From: DASRWI01 sp035654655
Lineage (GTDB): Bacteria > Bacteroidota > Ignavibacteria > Ignavibacteriales > Ignavibacteriaceae
Direction of reading: 5' to 3'
Assembly: GCA_035654655.1 (NCBI GenBank)
Contig: DASRWI010000032.1
Coordinates: 68,488-132,487, forward strand
Length of the DNA stretch: 64,000 bases
Each line of letters starts with the position of its first letter. Within the stretch, counting starts at the first letter, position 1. The notes under the pieces are model-generated. The model did no database searches, was not told where the DNA came from, and saw nothing but the letters and a program-made list of their open reading frames with translations. The position numbers and the translations under genes are program-made. This document shows positions 45,445-56,600 of this stretch, in pieces.

Positions 45445-45478
45445 AAGCTGCTTCAGAGATGGGGCAGCTTTTTTTGTT
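45445..45478 (+). terminator. Intrinsic terminator of the hdr-flx operon
   Basis: The stem AAGCTGC / GCAGCTT (45445-45451 and 45464-45470) is followed by a long T-run, 21 bp after the flxA stop. Confidence 0.9.
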
Positions 45479-45534
45479 TTTAAATAAGAAAAGTCTTAAG
45501 TTTAATTAAAACATAATTTCTTGTGGGACTTAAA

Positions 45535-47619
45535 ATGAAAAAACTATTTTTCCTGGGGTATTTTCTTTTTTTATCAAGCTTAACGTTTTCTCAAATGCTT
45601 CCATGGAAGAATATTACTCCCCTTAATTATAGCTATCCTTATGATGCAAAAGCTGATACTGCATCAAAAAGATTTTTTATTGGAGATCAAAACAAAAATT
45701 TTTTTAGAATAAATTCTATTGGAGACAGCATAGATATTCTACATCTTACTAGTGAATTGTATTCTGTAATAAGAGTAGACGAGAAATTATATTCGGTAGC
45801 ATATCAAGGGAGAGGTGTTTTTGAAAGCTTGGATAATGGTTTAACCTGGAGAGAGAAGTATGATATATTTAGAGCTCAAAATTTATATTACGATGGACAA
45901 AGAATATGGAGTGGCACTGAAGATGGAAGAATTTTTTATTTTGATAAACAAGGAAATTTAATTTGGTTAAATGGCACTCTTAGTGGTCGAATTAAAAATA
46001 TTTACTGTTTTGATAACATTCTATTAGCAGGGGTTGAATATAAAGGGAACTATCGTTCTTCTGACATGGGTATTACCTGAATTAAGGAATCAGATCTAGG
46101 CAATTATGACAATCCCATATTATTAGATAAAGATAGTACCTTATGGACATATGCAGCAGGCCATTTATTTAGTTCAACTAATAAAGGTGAAGCCTGGAAT
46201 AAAATGGATAATATTTATAAAGATATGTATTATTTTCAAATTGATAATGAAAATAATTTTTATTATTCAAGTTATGAATCAGTTTATTGTTCAAAAGATT
46301 CAGGAAGAAGCTGGAATAAAATTGCCCCTTATAGAGCTATATCTTTAGCATTTTTGGATTCTACTATATTATTAGTGGATTATAATAAATTATATATGCG
46401 AACACCTTCTTACAATCCTGATTTATCAGGTAATTTCAATTTAATGTTAAAAGGTTCAAAAAGACAATTCTTTACTTCAGGCAAGGGACAGGATATTAGT
46501 TTTGATTATTTCAGTTTAAACCAGAGGAATATCGATAGAGATACTATAATTGATAATAAAAAATATTATTATCAAAATAGTGAGGGTCCCTTAAGATACG
46601 ATCAAGATTCGAATAAAACCTTTATAAATATAAATGGTACTGATTATGTCTATCTAAACTTTAATTTGTTTGATGGAGATAGTTTTACTAAATATTATCC
46701 AAATGGAAGCACTGCTAATATTACAATAACTAGAGGTATAACTAATCTATTTGGAAAAGATAGAAAATATGTTTCCTTTAAAGAAAAAGAAACGAATTGG
46801 ACACATTATGAGTATTATGCCCAAGATTTTGGTTTATACAGAACTCAAAGTTCTAGCGGAAGTATAGGAGGACCATCTTCTTCTAGTAATAGTTATTTTA
46901 TAAGCGGATTAATTCCTGATTCTACAGAAAATTTAATTTACTTATCCAAAACAGGTCCACCCTCATTAAATTTTCAATCCTTTATAACCACAAAGGATTC
47001 AATAATTAATTTGCCAGTTAACGCATATCATTTATATAATCGACAAAATTATACATTTGGAACATATAAGGATGGAGTAGTTTATATTGATACAGTACAA
47101 TTAATAAAATTTTATAAAAAAGATTCTATAGTTATTGAATCAGATACACTTTATGGATTAAGAACAATAAATACCTTTGATTATAAATTCAATATACCTG
47201 TGGATCTTGATTTACTTAGAAATGGATATGGTTTAAATTATAAATTATGTGTTAGAGATAAGCAAATAATTCCTGAAACCAGATGTTATCCTGATACAGG
47301 ATACTATATCTGCAATTATGATAATACTACACGTGTTAAAGAAAATAAGATTGTTACTGATTTTTCTTTAGAACAAAATTATCCCAATCCATTTAATCCA
47401 TCTACAACTATTAAATATACTTTACCTAAGCAAGGATTAGTTACAATTAAAATTTATGATGTTTTAGGGAAAGAAATTGCTCAGCTTGTTAATGAAGAAA
47501 AACAATCTGGTGAATATGAAGTTGAGTTTAATGGAAGTAGTTTATCATCAGGGATTTATTATTACAAAATACAGGCAGGGGAGTTTGTGCAGACTAAAAA
47601 GATGGTGCTGATGAAATAA
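45535..47619 (+). pseudogene. BNR/Asp-box T9SS protein interrupted by an in-frame TGA
   Basis: One continuous frame runs from the ATG at 45535 (signal peptide MKKLFFLGYFLFLSSLTFSQ) to the TAA at 47617-47619, broken only by TGA at 46078-46080. The stop sits in SSDMGIT-stop-IKES, exactly where the Asp-box repeat demands Trp (compare SLDNGLTW earlier and SSTNKGEAW later), so TGG has become TGA. Downstream sequence keeps Asp-box-like repeats and a complete T9SS tail (LEQNYPNPFNPSTTIKY, MVLMK), with no frameshift. It is either a recent nonsense mutation, a read-through case or a sequencing error. The N-terminal product alone would be ~181 residues without an export tail. Confidence 0.8.
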
Positions 47620-47684
47620 TTCTTAACTTCTTTTGTCTTGATACAAAAGAAGCAAAAAATCAAGCCTAATGAAAAATGTTGCTA

Positions 47685-47778
47685 AAAATGATTTACGCTC
47701 CGCTAAAACAAAATAACTCGGCGTCTTAAAGGACGCCTCAAACAAATTTTGTTTTTTATCGCTCCGCTTAATCATTTT
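47685..47778. repeat. Nested inverted-repeat element
   Basis: The outer arms AAAATGATT (47685-47693) and AATCATTTT (47770-47778), middle arms AAAACAAAAT (47705-47714) and ATTTTGTTTT (47746-47755), and inner stem GGCGTC / GACGCC (47720-47725 and 47732-47737) would fold into one long hairpin. The two internal loops carry the same sequence CGCTCCGCT in direct orientation. Confidence 0.6.
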
Positions 47779-48018
47779 CTTAACACCATTTTTCATAGGG
47801 CGCTTAAACTCTCATTCAAAAGAGTCCTTCATTCTAAGACCTGAACAATAAATTTAAGAAAAAAAAAGAGACTGTTCATCGAGTGATTTTTGAGGGAATT
47901 TTTTGGATAAAATAATATTTGAGATTTAATATGCTTATTAACTTATTGTAATATTTCAACTAACCCCCTCAAAAATTGTATCGAGATGCCCACCTCTCGG
48001 CGATATTGCTACAGGCTT

Positions 48019-48069
48019 CTCGGTACATTTTCTTCGCTGCGCTCAGAAAACACTCGAAGACCCTTCGCT
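48019..48069. repeat. Fold-back intergenic repeat element (copy 2)
   Basis: It begins CGGTACAT at 48021 and carries GCTGCGCTCAG, ACACT, CGAAG and GACCCTTCGCT in the same order as the element at 27416-27481. The segment between CGGTACAT and the core differs. Confidence 0.5.
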
Positions 48070-48253
48070 TTTGTCATTCTTCATTTTAATAAAAGGACAC
48101 CTTTTATCGTTTACTAGCAACGACACTCTATTTCCTTTTTCCTTTCGAGATACCCAGTGACATTCGCTAATTTCTGTGAATAAATTTTTATGAAGATTTA
48201 TTTAATTAATATCTTTATTTTAATCTTTTACAATAAAAAGATTTTGTACTCTC

Positions 48254-49417
48254 TTGGATAATAAAGATTTCATTCTATTTCATAAACCTCACGTTACTCA
48301 GCAGGAAATTGACGAAGTTGTTGATACTATTAAATCTGGGTGGTGGACTACCGGTCCTAAGACTTTCAAATTTGAAAATGAATTTAAGAACTATATAGGC
48401 TCTCAATTCTCGGTATCTGCTAATAGCTGGACTGCTGCCGGTCATCTTGCTCTTGAAGCAATTGGTCTTAAAGCAGGTGACGAAGTTATTATTCCTTCTA
48501 TTACTTTTACTGCCACTGCTGAAATTATCTGCTACTTTGGTGCTAAGCCCGTTATTGTGGATGTTCAGCCGGGTACTTTAAATATTGACCCTCATCAAAT
48601 TGAAAAAGCTATAACAAAAAAAACTAAAGCAATTATTCCTGTTCACTTTGGCGGCTTACCTTGCGATATGGATGAGATTCTTGCTATCGCAAAAAAAAAT
48701 AATCTTGTTGTAATTGAAGATGCTGCACACGCTTTACCAGCTAAATATAAGGGTAAAATGATTGGCAACATCAGTGATATTACCTGCTTTAGTTTTTATG
48801 CAACTAAAACTCTTGCAACAGGTGAAGGTGGGATGCTTACTACCAACAATAAAGAATATGCAGATAGATGTGCCGTTATGCGGCTTCACGGAATAAATAA
48901 AGATGCCTGGAAAAGATATTCTTCAGAGGGTTCCTGGTTTTATGAAGTTATTGCCCCCGGTTATAAATATAATTTTACTGATATTCAAGCTTCTCTTGGT
49001 TTAGTTCAGTTGGCTAAGGTTGAAGGGCTTTGGAATATGAGAAAAGAAATTGCTGCTAAATATACTAAAGCTTTTAAGAATAATGATTTAATCGAACTCC
49101 ACGAACAAAAATCTGATAGTGAATCTGCTTTACATCTATATCCCATTTTTATTAATATAGATAAGTTAAAAATTAAACGTTCAGAAGTCATAAATCTTCT
49201 TAAGGATGCAGGTATAGGAACAAGCGTTCATTTTATTCCTTTATATAGACATCCTTATTATAAAGAAACATTTAATCTTAATGAAAAAGATTATCCTGTA
49301 TCTGAATATTACTTTCCAAGAGAAATATCTCTACCTCTTTGGCCTGGAATGACTAATAAGCAAATAAATTATGTAATAAATTCTTTGACCGACATTTTAG
49401 AAAAGAATAAAATTTGA
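48254..49417 (+). CDS. DegT/DnrJ/EryC1-family PLP sugar aminotransferase (PglE-like)
   Basis: A 387-residue aminotransferase. Substrate and PLP motifs are SGWWTTGPKTFKFE, ANSWTAAGHLALEAIGL, VIEDAAHALPAKYKG and the PLP-binding Lys185 in CFSFYATKTLATGEGGML. GYKYNFTDIQASLGLVQL is also typical. It would transfer an amino group to a UDP-4-keto-6-deoxy sugar. The start is a TTG at 48254 with no evident Shine-Dalgarno, so it may be weakly translated. The next gene overlaps its stop codon (TGATG), and a PglF-like dehydratase lies two genes on, so it fits a bacillosamine-type pathway. Confidence 0.85.
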   Translation: MDNKDFILFHKPHVTQQEIDEVVDTIKSGWWTTGPKTFKFENEFKNYIGSQFSVSANSWTAAGHLALEAIGLKAGDEVIIPSITFTATAEIICYFGAKPVIVDVQPGTLNIDPHQIEKAITKKTKAIIPVHFGGLPCDMDEILAIAKKNNLVVIEDAAHALPAKYKGKMIGNISDITCFSFYATKTLATGEGGMLTTNNKEYADRCAVMRLHGINKDAWKRYSSEGSWFYEVIAPGYKYNFTDIQASLGLVQLAKVEGLWNMRKEIAAKYTKAFKNNDLIELHEQKSDSESALHLYPIFINIDKLKIKRSEVINLLKDAGIGTSVHFIPLYRHPYYKETFNLNEKDYPVSEYYFPREISLPLWPGMTNKQINYVINSLTDILEKNKI

Positions 49418-50016
49418 TGTACAATTTCTTTAAGCGTTTAATTGATTTTATTCTTTCTCTCTTGGCAATTATCGTGTTAATTCCGATATTTTTTTTAATT
49501 TCATTGTTTATCACCTTAGATGATGGTTTCCCGGTTTTTTATGCCCAAGAGAGAATGGGAAGAAATTGGAAGAGATTTAAAATTTTTAAATTTCGTACAA
49601 TGGTGAAGGATGCAGATAAAAAAGGGTTAGGAATAACTTCTGAGGATGATAGCAGGATTTTAAAATCGGGAAAAGTTTTAAGAAAATTTAAATTAGATGA
49701 ACTACCCCAGCTTTTTAATGTATTGATTGGTAATATGAGTTTAGTTGGTCCTCGACCAGAACTTGATTACTACGTTAATATGTTTAAAAAAGAATACGAT
49801 ATAATTCTTACAATTAAGCCGGGATTAACTGATTATGCATCCATAGAATATAGAGATGAATCGGTAATTCTTGATAATTCTTCAAATAAAGAGAAAACTT
49901 ACGTTGAGAAAATTTTACCGGAAAAGTTAGCTTTGAACAAGAAATATATTGAAGATTATAATTTTTTTACTGATATTAAGATACTTATATACACAATTAT
50001 TGCAATATTTAAATGA
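49417..50016 (+). CDS. Polyprenyl-phosphate sugar-1-phosphate transferase (PglC-like)
   Basis: About 199 residues from the ATG at 49417, which overlaps the previous TGA. One N-terminal membrane segment (about 8-32, IDFILSLLAIIVLIPIFFLISLFITL) is followed by the catalytic signature DDGFPVFYAQERMGRNWKRFKIFKFRTMV, LRKFKLDELPQLFNVLIGNMSLVGPRPE and KPGLTDYAS. Its small size matches monotopic PglC rather than large WbaP. It would start a lipid-linked glycan on undecaprenyl phosphate. It overlaps the next gene by 4 bp. Confidence 0.9.
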   Translation: MYNFFKRLIDFILSLLAIIVLIPIFFLISLFITLDDGFPVFYAQERMGRNWKRFKIFKFRTMVKDADKKGLGITSEDDSRILKSGKVLRKFKLDELPQLFNVLIGNMSLVGPRPELDYYVNMFKKEYDIILTIKPGLTDYASIEYRDESVILDNSSNKEKTYVEKILPEKLALNKKYIEDYNFFTDIKILIYTIIAIFK

Positions 50017-51926
50017 TAGAAAAAGTTTTTCTTTATAATCCAAGTAATTTATTGAGAAAATTTACTTTTATACTCTTCGATATTATATCTTTTACTCTCT
50101 CCATTTGGTTAGCATTCGATATTAGAGGTGAATTTAATAATATAGGCAAATTCGATTTGATGCCTATTTTATTTATGTTTATCATCTTAAAGCTAATTGT
50201 TTTTTCTTCATTTAAATTATATGATATTTCCTGGAAATACGTATCACTTCAAGACCTTGCTCAAATTGGTAAGGCTTGTTTAATAAGTAATGGATTATTA
50301 TTCATTATTATTTATGGTACTGATATTCCTTTTATTGCCGGTTTTCCTAAAAGTGTTCTTCTCATTGACCTCTTCTTAAGCTTCTTATTTACTTCAGCAT
50401 TTAAAATCAGTAAGAGAATGTATCTCGAAGTAATGCGTACAAGCATTAAAAAGTCTGAACTAAAAAGAACTTTAATTATCGGCGCAGGCAGCAGCGGTGA
50501 GCAATTACTTAGAGATATAAATAGAAGCCAAACGAGAAAATTTTATCCAATTGGTTTTATTGATGATAATGTAGCTAAAGGTAATTTATATCTTCAAGGA
50601 TTGAAAGTATTAGGCACAACTGATGAATTGCCTGATATAATAAGAAAATATAATGTAGATACAATTCTTGTTTCTATTTTGACTGCTGACAGGAAATTTC
50701 ATAGAAAAATTTTAACTTTGGCAAAAGAAGCAGGGATATCTGATGTTAAAGTAGTTTCAACAATAAATGATATTTCTAATTCCGTGCAAGTTAGAGTTCA
50801 GGATATTAGAGATATTGATGCCTGCGACTTAATTGGCCGTCAGGCTGTTCAGATTAATACAAAAGATATTGGCAGCTACATTAATAATAAAAGAGTTTTA
50901 ATTACAGGTGCAGCCGGTTCAATTGGTTCTGAAATTGCCCGCCAGGTAATTTTCTATCAGCCATCCAAAATCGCTATACTTGATATTAATGAAAGCGATT
51001 TAGCTGATCTTGAGCTTCAGTTAGGCAGACAATTCCCGAAGAGTAATATTAAAATGTATTTATGCGATATTTCTAACGAGCATAAAATCAGCAAGGTAAT
51101 TGAAAATTTTAGACCTGATGTAATCTTCCACGCAGCCGCATACAAACATGTTCCGGTTATGGAAAAATATCCTGAAGAAGCAGTTCGTGTTAACATATTA
51201 GGTACTAATTATCTAACTGCTGCAGCAATAAGATTTGGAGTTAAGAATTTTGTTTTGATATCTACTGATAAAGCTGTAAATCCAACAAGTATAATGGGTG
51301 CTTCAAAAAGAATTGCTGAGTACATTGTAACAAATGCAAGCAAAAACAGTTCTTCTAAATTTGTTGCTGTAAGATTTGGAAATGTTATCGGAAGCAGAGG
51401 GAGTGCATTACCTATATTTATTGACCAGTTAAAGCATGGCGGACCTATTACAATAACTCATCCTGAAATGAAGAGATATTTTATGACTATTCCTGAGTCA
51501 GTTGCATTGGTTTTACAAGCAGCGGCAACAGGAAACAGCGGTGATGTTTTTGTTCTTGATATGGGTGAGCCAATCAAAATAGTTGACCTTGTACGAGACC
51601 TTATCATATTGAATAATCTTGTTCCTGATAAAGACATTAAAATAGAGTTTACAGGAATTAGAGAGGGTGAAAAATTATTTGAAGAAGTTCTAACTGCTGA
51701 AGAAGGAGTTATATCAACTTCACATAATAAAATATTTAAAGCCAAGATGATTGACAGGCATTCAATGGATTCCATTAAGTTTATGATAGATGAATTAAAA
51801 ACTTTAAATGGCCATACAACAAAAGACGAATGGCTTTCAGTATTCAAGAGATATGTTCCTACTTTTGAAGGAAAAACTAAACCTGAAATACGTTCTTCTA
51901 TAGAAGTAAATACATTTACAAATTAA
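50013..51926 (+). CDS. Membrane nucleotide-sugar 4,6-dehydratase (PglF/CapD/WbpM-like)
   Basis: A 637-residue protein. Four predicted membrane segments lie in residues ~15-130, then a CoA-binding-like Rossmann domain (TLIIGAGSSGEQLLRDI, ~155-175) and an extended SDR domain starting VLITGAAGSIGSEIARQ (~295). Conserved catalytic-region sequence is LISTDKAVNPTSIMGASKRIAEYIV, where the usual Tyr of YxxxK is replaced by Met, as in the WbpM/PglF group. It converts UDP-GlcNAc to the 4-keto-6-deoxy sugar used by the aminotransferase upstream. It is encoded in a gapless operon. Confidence 0.92.
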   Translation: MIEKVFLYNPSNLLRKFTFILFDIISFTLSIWLAFDIRGEFNNIGKFDLMPILFMFIILKLIVFSSFKLYDISWKYVSLQDLAQIGKACLISNGLLFIIIYGTDIPFIAGFPKSVLLIDLFLSFLFTSAFKISKRMYLEVMRTSIKKSELKRTLIIGAGSSGEQLLRDINRSQTRKFYPIGFIDDNVAKGNLYLQGLKVLGTTDELPDIIRKYNVDTILVSILTADRKFHRKILTLAKEAGISDVKVVSTINDISNSVQVRVQDIRDIDACDLIGRQAVQINTKDIGSYINNKRVLITGAAGSIGSEIARQVIFYQPSKIAILDINESDLADLELQLGRQFPKSNIKMYLCDISNEHKISKVIENFRPDVIFHAAAYKHVPVMEKYPEEAVRVNILGTNYLTAAAIRFGVKNFVLISTDKAVNPTSIMGASKRIAEYIVTNASKNSSSKFVAVRFGNVIGSRGSALPIFIDQLKHGGPITITHPEMKRYFMTIPESVALVLQAAATGNSGDVFVLDMGEPIKIVDLVRDLIILNNLVPDKDIKIEFTGIREGEKLFEEVLTAEEGVISTSHNKIFKAKMIDRHSMDSIKFMIDELKTLNGHTTKDEWLSVFKRYVPTFEGKTKPEIRSSIEVNTFTN

Positions 51927-51931
51927 AATAA

Positions 51932-53587
51932 TTGCAAATTACAACTAAATATCTGCTGATTATTTTAGTATTATTTTCTTTTGTTAAACTTTCCAAAGCT
52001 CAATCAGAAAATATTCCAGCGGATAATTTTGTTTACTCATTTTTAAAGAAAATGCAGGTTCAAGGGGTACTTGAAAATTATTCTGATATTATTCTCTCTC
52101 TAAGCAGAAAAGAAATAACGGCTAAACTTGATGAAATTAAATCAAAAGAAAATTTTTTAAGTGATAACGAAAAATATCTTCTTGAAAGGTATCTTCTTAA
52201 ATTTAATCAAGAAAAATATCAGGACATACTTTCCAATTTTCCAGGTTCAATAATAGACGACAACCCTAAGTACTTATATTTTTACCGCGATAGTTTGATA
52301 ACATTTAGAATAAACCCTTACTTTGAACTCACAAGTATTTATGATACTAAAATTAAAAGCACAGGTAGTTTCTTTAATTACGGCGGTAGATTAAGTGCAA
52401 GCTATAACGAATGGCTGGCTTTTGAAGTTAAAGGTACAAACGCTAATGTTTTTGGTAATAGATTAGCAATCTCAAACGATAAAAGAGTTCCACAGAGTTT
52501 TACATTTAATCATACGGGAATTAATTTCTTTGATGAAACTGAAGGATATATAAAAATAAACAAAAGTATTTTTGATGTAGAATTTGGAAGAGAAAGAATT
52601 TTATGGGGGACAGGTTACTTAAATAAAACTGTTCTTTCTGATAATCCCCAAATGTTTGATTTTCTAAAGATAGGGATAAAATATAAAAAATTATCTTATG
52701 ATTTTATTCATGGATGGCTTGTTCAATCTGCTTATTACAGAGCTATAGATAGTTTCCTTACAAAAGAAAAGCAATCTAAATATATTGCAATAAGTAGATT
52801 AGGATATCAACCTATCAACAACCTTTCATTGGGAATTTCGCAAATAATTATATATGGAAATCGTCCTTTTGAAGCTGCATATTTAAACCCATTTTTATTT
52901 TGGGAGTCTGCTCAAAGATCTTTAAATGATTTAGATAATTCCTTCTTGACCTTGGACAGTAGATTTAAACCTATGGATGGATTAGAATTAAATGCCGGTA
53001 TAATGTTTGATGATTTGAACTTTGATAAATTTAGTAAAAGTCAATGGAGCAACTACAGCAATGGATTAATTTGGCAATCCGGAGCATATTTAACATCTCC
53101 GTTAATGCCATCAAATATAAATCTTAAATTAGAATATCAGCAAATTCGTCCATATATGTTTTCTCATCCCGGTTATCCTGATGTTTTATCTTATTCAAAT
53201 AATGGATATTTGCTGGGTGTAAGTCAACAACCAAATTCAGCAATGTTATCCTTGGGGTTAGAATATCTTATAACAAGCAGGCTTAACATTAATTTTAGAT
53301 ATGATTATTACCTTCACGGAAGTAATAGATATGATTCAACCGGAAAGTTGATAGAAAATGTAGGGGGTAATTTTAATGAAGCCACCAGTTTCTTTGTAAG
53401 TACTACAGCTAATTTCCTTGATGGAGAACTTGAGACTATAAACAACTTTAAAGTTGACCTAAATTATGAATTTCTTTCCGGTTATTATTTATCATTTATG
53501 TACAATAACAACAATATTAATTTCAAAGGTGAGAATGAGACTGAAGGTTATTTCTTAGCATCTATAAAATTGTTATTTGACTATTAA
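51932..53587 (+). CDS. Wzi-family outer-membrane protein (capsule assembly)
   Basis: A 551-residue protein with a signal peptide (residues ~1-23, ending LSKAQ). An N-terminal helical region (about 25-95, VYSFLKKMQVQGVLENYSDIILSLSRKEI) is followed by a long beta-barrel with VEFGRERILWGTGYLNKTVLSDNPQMFDFLKIG, typical of Wzi/CapsuleSynth_HP proteins that anchor capsule or polysaccharide at the surface. The start is a TTG 5 bp after the dehydratase stop, so it is co-transcribed with the glycan genes. Confidence 0.78.
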   Translation: MQITTKYLLIILVLFSFVKLSKAQSENIPADNFVYSFLKKMQVQGVLENYSDIILSLSRKEITAKLDEIKSKENFLSDNEKYLLERYLLKFNQEKYQDILSNFPGSIIDDNPKYLYFYRDSLITFRINPYFELTSIYDTKIKSTGSFFNYGGRLSASYNEWLAFEVKGTNANVFGNRLAISNDKRVPQSFTFNHTGINFFDETEGYIKINKSIFDVEFGRERILWGTGYLNKTVLSDNPQMFDFLKIGIKYKKLSYDFIHGWLVQSAYYRAIDSFLTKEKQSKYIAISRLGYQPINNLSLGISQIIIYGNRPFEAAYLNPFLFWESAQRSLNDLDNSFLTLDSRFKPMDGLELNAGIMFDDLNFDKFSKSQWSNYSNGLIWQSGAYLTSPLMPSNINLKLEYQQIRPYMFSHPGYPDVLSYSNNGYLLGVSQQPNSAMLSLGLEYLITSRLNINFRYDYYLHGSNRYDSTGKLIENVGGNFNEATSFFVSTTANFLDGELETINNFKVDLNYEFLSGYYLSFMYNNNNINFKGENETEGYFLASIKLLFDY

Positions 53588-53678
53588 AGTTAATTTATTT
53601 TAGCCCTTTTTTTCCCCTTGATGAGCTTTTTATTATATAATATTTTAATTTAACCTTAAAATAATTACTCGGGTCATA

Positions 53679-56600
53679 ATGAACAAATATCTCCTTATTT
53701 TTCTATCACTAGCGATATTCCATAGTTTATCCTTTGGGCAAAACTATAAAGTCATAGAATCAAATACATCTTATACAATTATCGAGTATGATTTTACAAA
53801 TAAATATCAAATAAAAGATACTCTGGTTGATGGTAATGTTCTAAGTTTTATTAAAGGAGATAAATTTAATTTAAGAAAACCCGGTGAACCATGGCTGCCA
53901 AACGTGTTTGTAAGTTTAGGTGTTCCTCAAGGTTCAAATACGAGAGTTACTATTTTGAATAAAGAACAAGTTGAATTTTCTAATAAATTCATTGTCCCAA
54001 CTCCTGAAAACGATCCCGAAGTTATTAAGCCCGACTTTAAAAATCCTGATGTAAGTATTTATCAAACAAATAATTATTTCCCGACTTCAGCAGCTATCAT
54101 TGATAACGATTTTACAATGAGATATATAAGAGTAAATGTAGTAGCAGTTGCTCCTTTTCAATTTAATCCTGTTACGAGAAAATTAATCTTTAATAAGAAA
54201 ATTAGAGTAAGAGTAGACCATCCTGAAAGTGGTGATGAAGTTGAAGGACAATATATTGATGATGCAAACTCTGTCCAATTTGTTGAAAATAATTTAATAA
54301 ATAAAACAGTTGCTAAAAATTGGGTTAGAGCAAGATTAAAAGGAAATAATCCTTTAGAAGAATATTGGTATTCTCCATCGAAAGATTTTATAAAAATATA
54401 CTTAAAGGAAAAAGGAATATACAAATTAACGTTTGAACAGCTTGTTCAAGCAGGAATGCCTTCAGTAGTTACAGATTCTTTAATCGCTATATATTGTAAC
54501 GGGGCTATGGTTCCTTATATATTTAAGGATGTAAATTATGATAGCATATTCAACCAGGGTGACTATATTCAATTTGTTGGATTTCCACCAACCCCTACTG
54601 CATATACAACAGTAAATATTTACAACAATAGTAATGTTTATTGGTTTACTTATAACAACAATGAAAATGGGTTAAGATTTCAGTATAAGGATGCAAATCC
54701 TATTTGGTATGAGAAGGATTATACAAGTACAATTGAAACGATGCATTATGAAAAAGATTCTCTTTATGAAAGATTAGGATATGCCTTAAATGACCAGAGA
54801 GATTATTGGTATTGGGGAAAAGCAGCATCTCAGCAGGGAAATGCTCTTTCCGTTTTTGAAGGTAGATTTCCGGGTTTGGCAAATTTTAAATCGGATTCAA
54901 ATAATATAAATATAAGAGTTGAATTACACGGACTTACAGCAATAAACGCCTGCTCAGAAGATCATCACGCAGCTATATATTTAACTGACAGATTTATTGG
55001 TGATGCATATTGGGATGGACAAAATAAATATCTTTTTGAAACTCCAATTACTTTAAATGATACCTTAAATATTTATCCTGATGGAAATTATATTAAGGTT
55101 AAAGCTGATGGTGGTTTATGTGCTTATGGTAATGATGAAATTAGAATAAATTGGTTTGAAATTGATTATTGGAAAGATTTGAGATCTATAGGTGGAAATC
55201 ATTTAACTTTTAAAAGTGTTCCCGGTTCATTCGGACAAACTAAATTCTGGACCTACATATGGAATACTGATACAGTAAATATTTTTGTGCCTCAAAAAAA
55301 TCAGATATCCCGATTGCCTGTCCTAACTGACTCAGACAAATCTGTGGTTTTTACTGATTCAGTTAAAGAATTGACAGAATATTTTTGTGCAGATGATAAT
55401 TATTTCTTAACTCCGGATTCTTTAGTTAAAGATACTCCTTCTGATTTAAGAAATTTATCTAATTCAGCTGATTATATTATTATTGCTCACCCTAAATTTA
55501 AATCAAATGCTGAAGATTTAATGGCTTTCAGACAGGCAGCTTTTCTTGATTCAAGTATTACAAATCCCAGAGTTAAAATTGTTTATACTAATGAGATTTA
55601 TGATGAATTTTCATATGGTTTACTTAATCCTTATGCATTAAAAGATTTTGTTAAATATGCATTTGAATCCTGGGTAAAACCTGCTCCTATGTATGTAATT
55701 CTTTTGGGAGATATGAGTTATGATTATAGAGAACTAAGCAGTCTAAACAAAAAGAATTATGTGCCTTCTTTGCCTTATCATGTTTCTGGTTATGGACAAG
55801 CTGTAAGTGATAACTTAATTGTTGCTGTTTCAGGAGCGGATCCAATTCCTGATTTGGCGATAGGCCGTTTATCTTTAGAATCTATTGAAGAAGGAAATAT
55901 ATTAATAGATAAGATAAAACATTATCCTGCTGATAATGACAAAGCCTGGAAGAAAAATATTTTGTTGCTATCATCAGGTATGAATGCAGAAGATGAGAAT
56001 AGATATGGTTTTAATGATGCGAATATAAAATTAGAAAACTCTTATATTACTCCAAATGGATTTACAGGAACAAAAGTTTTTAGATATCCTAACAGACCTG
56101 AATATCTTCCATATAAAGGTGAAGGACCTGAAATAAGAGCTCAGATTACCAAGGGTGCAAACATTGTTAATTACTATGGACACGGAGGTGGGTATCAATG
56201 GGATTTAGTATTCACTAATGATGATATCTATGCTCTTGAAAATGGTGGACGCTTACCTGTTGTTTTTAGTGTTACCTGCTATACTGCTCACTTTGATAAT
56301 CAGGATGTTTTTGGTGAACAATTTATTAAAGTACCTAACAAGGGTGCTATAGGATTTTTTGGTAGTTCCGGATTAACTTTATGGGTAGTTGGTCCATACA
56401 TTAACGAAATTATTTTTGGTGAAATATTATCTAATAAAAATTATAATATTGGTAAATCAATAATGTTTGGAAAAGCAGCTGTTGCTAATTTTTCATATCA
56501 TTATTTAGACCAGGTAACATTGCTTACATATCTTGGTGACCCTGGTATGAATTTAGCATTTCCCAATAAACCTGATTTTAACATCAAGTCCTCAGATATT

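Larger units (their letters stand above)
47620..48253. other. 634-bp non-coding region rich in fold-back structures
   Basis: No credible coding frame. It contains the nested hairpin at 47685-47778, an 11-bp inverted repeat (ATTTTTGAGGG at 47886-47896 and CCCTCAAAAAT at 47966-47976), two TCGAGATRCCCA segments (about 47980 and 48146), and the fold-back repeat copy at 48021-48069. The promoter for the glycan operon should lie near its right end. Confidence 0.6.

Noticed and set aside
45535..47619. General UGA-to-Trp recoding in this organism
   Set aside because: Other genes here (the aminotransferase, hdrC's neighbours, the HAD gene) end in TGA and encode Trp by TGG.
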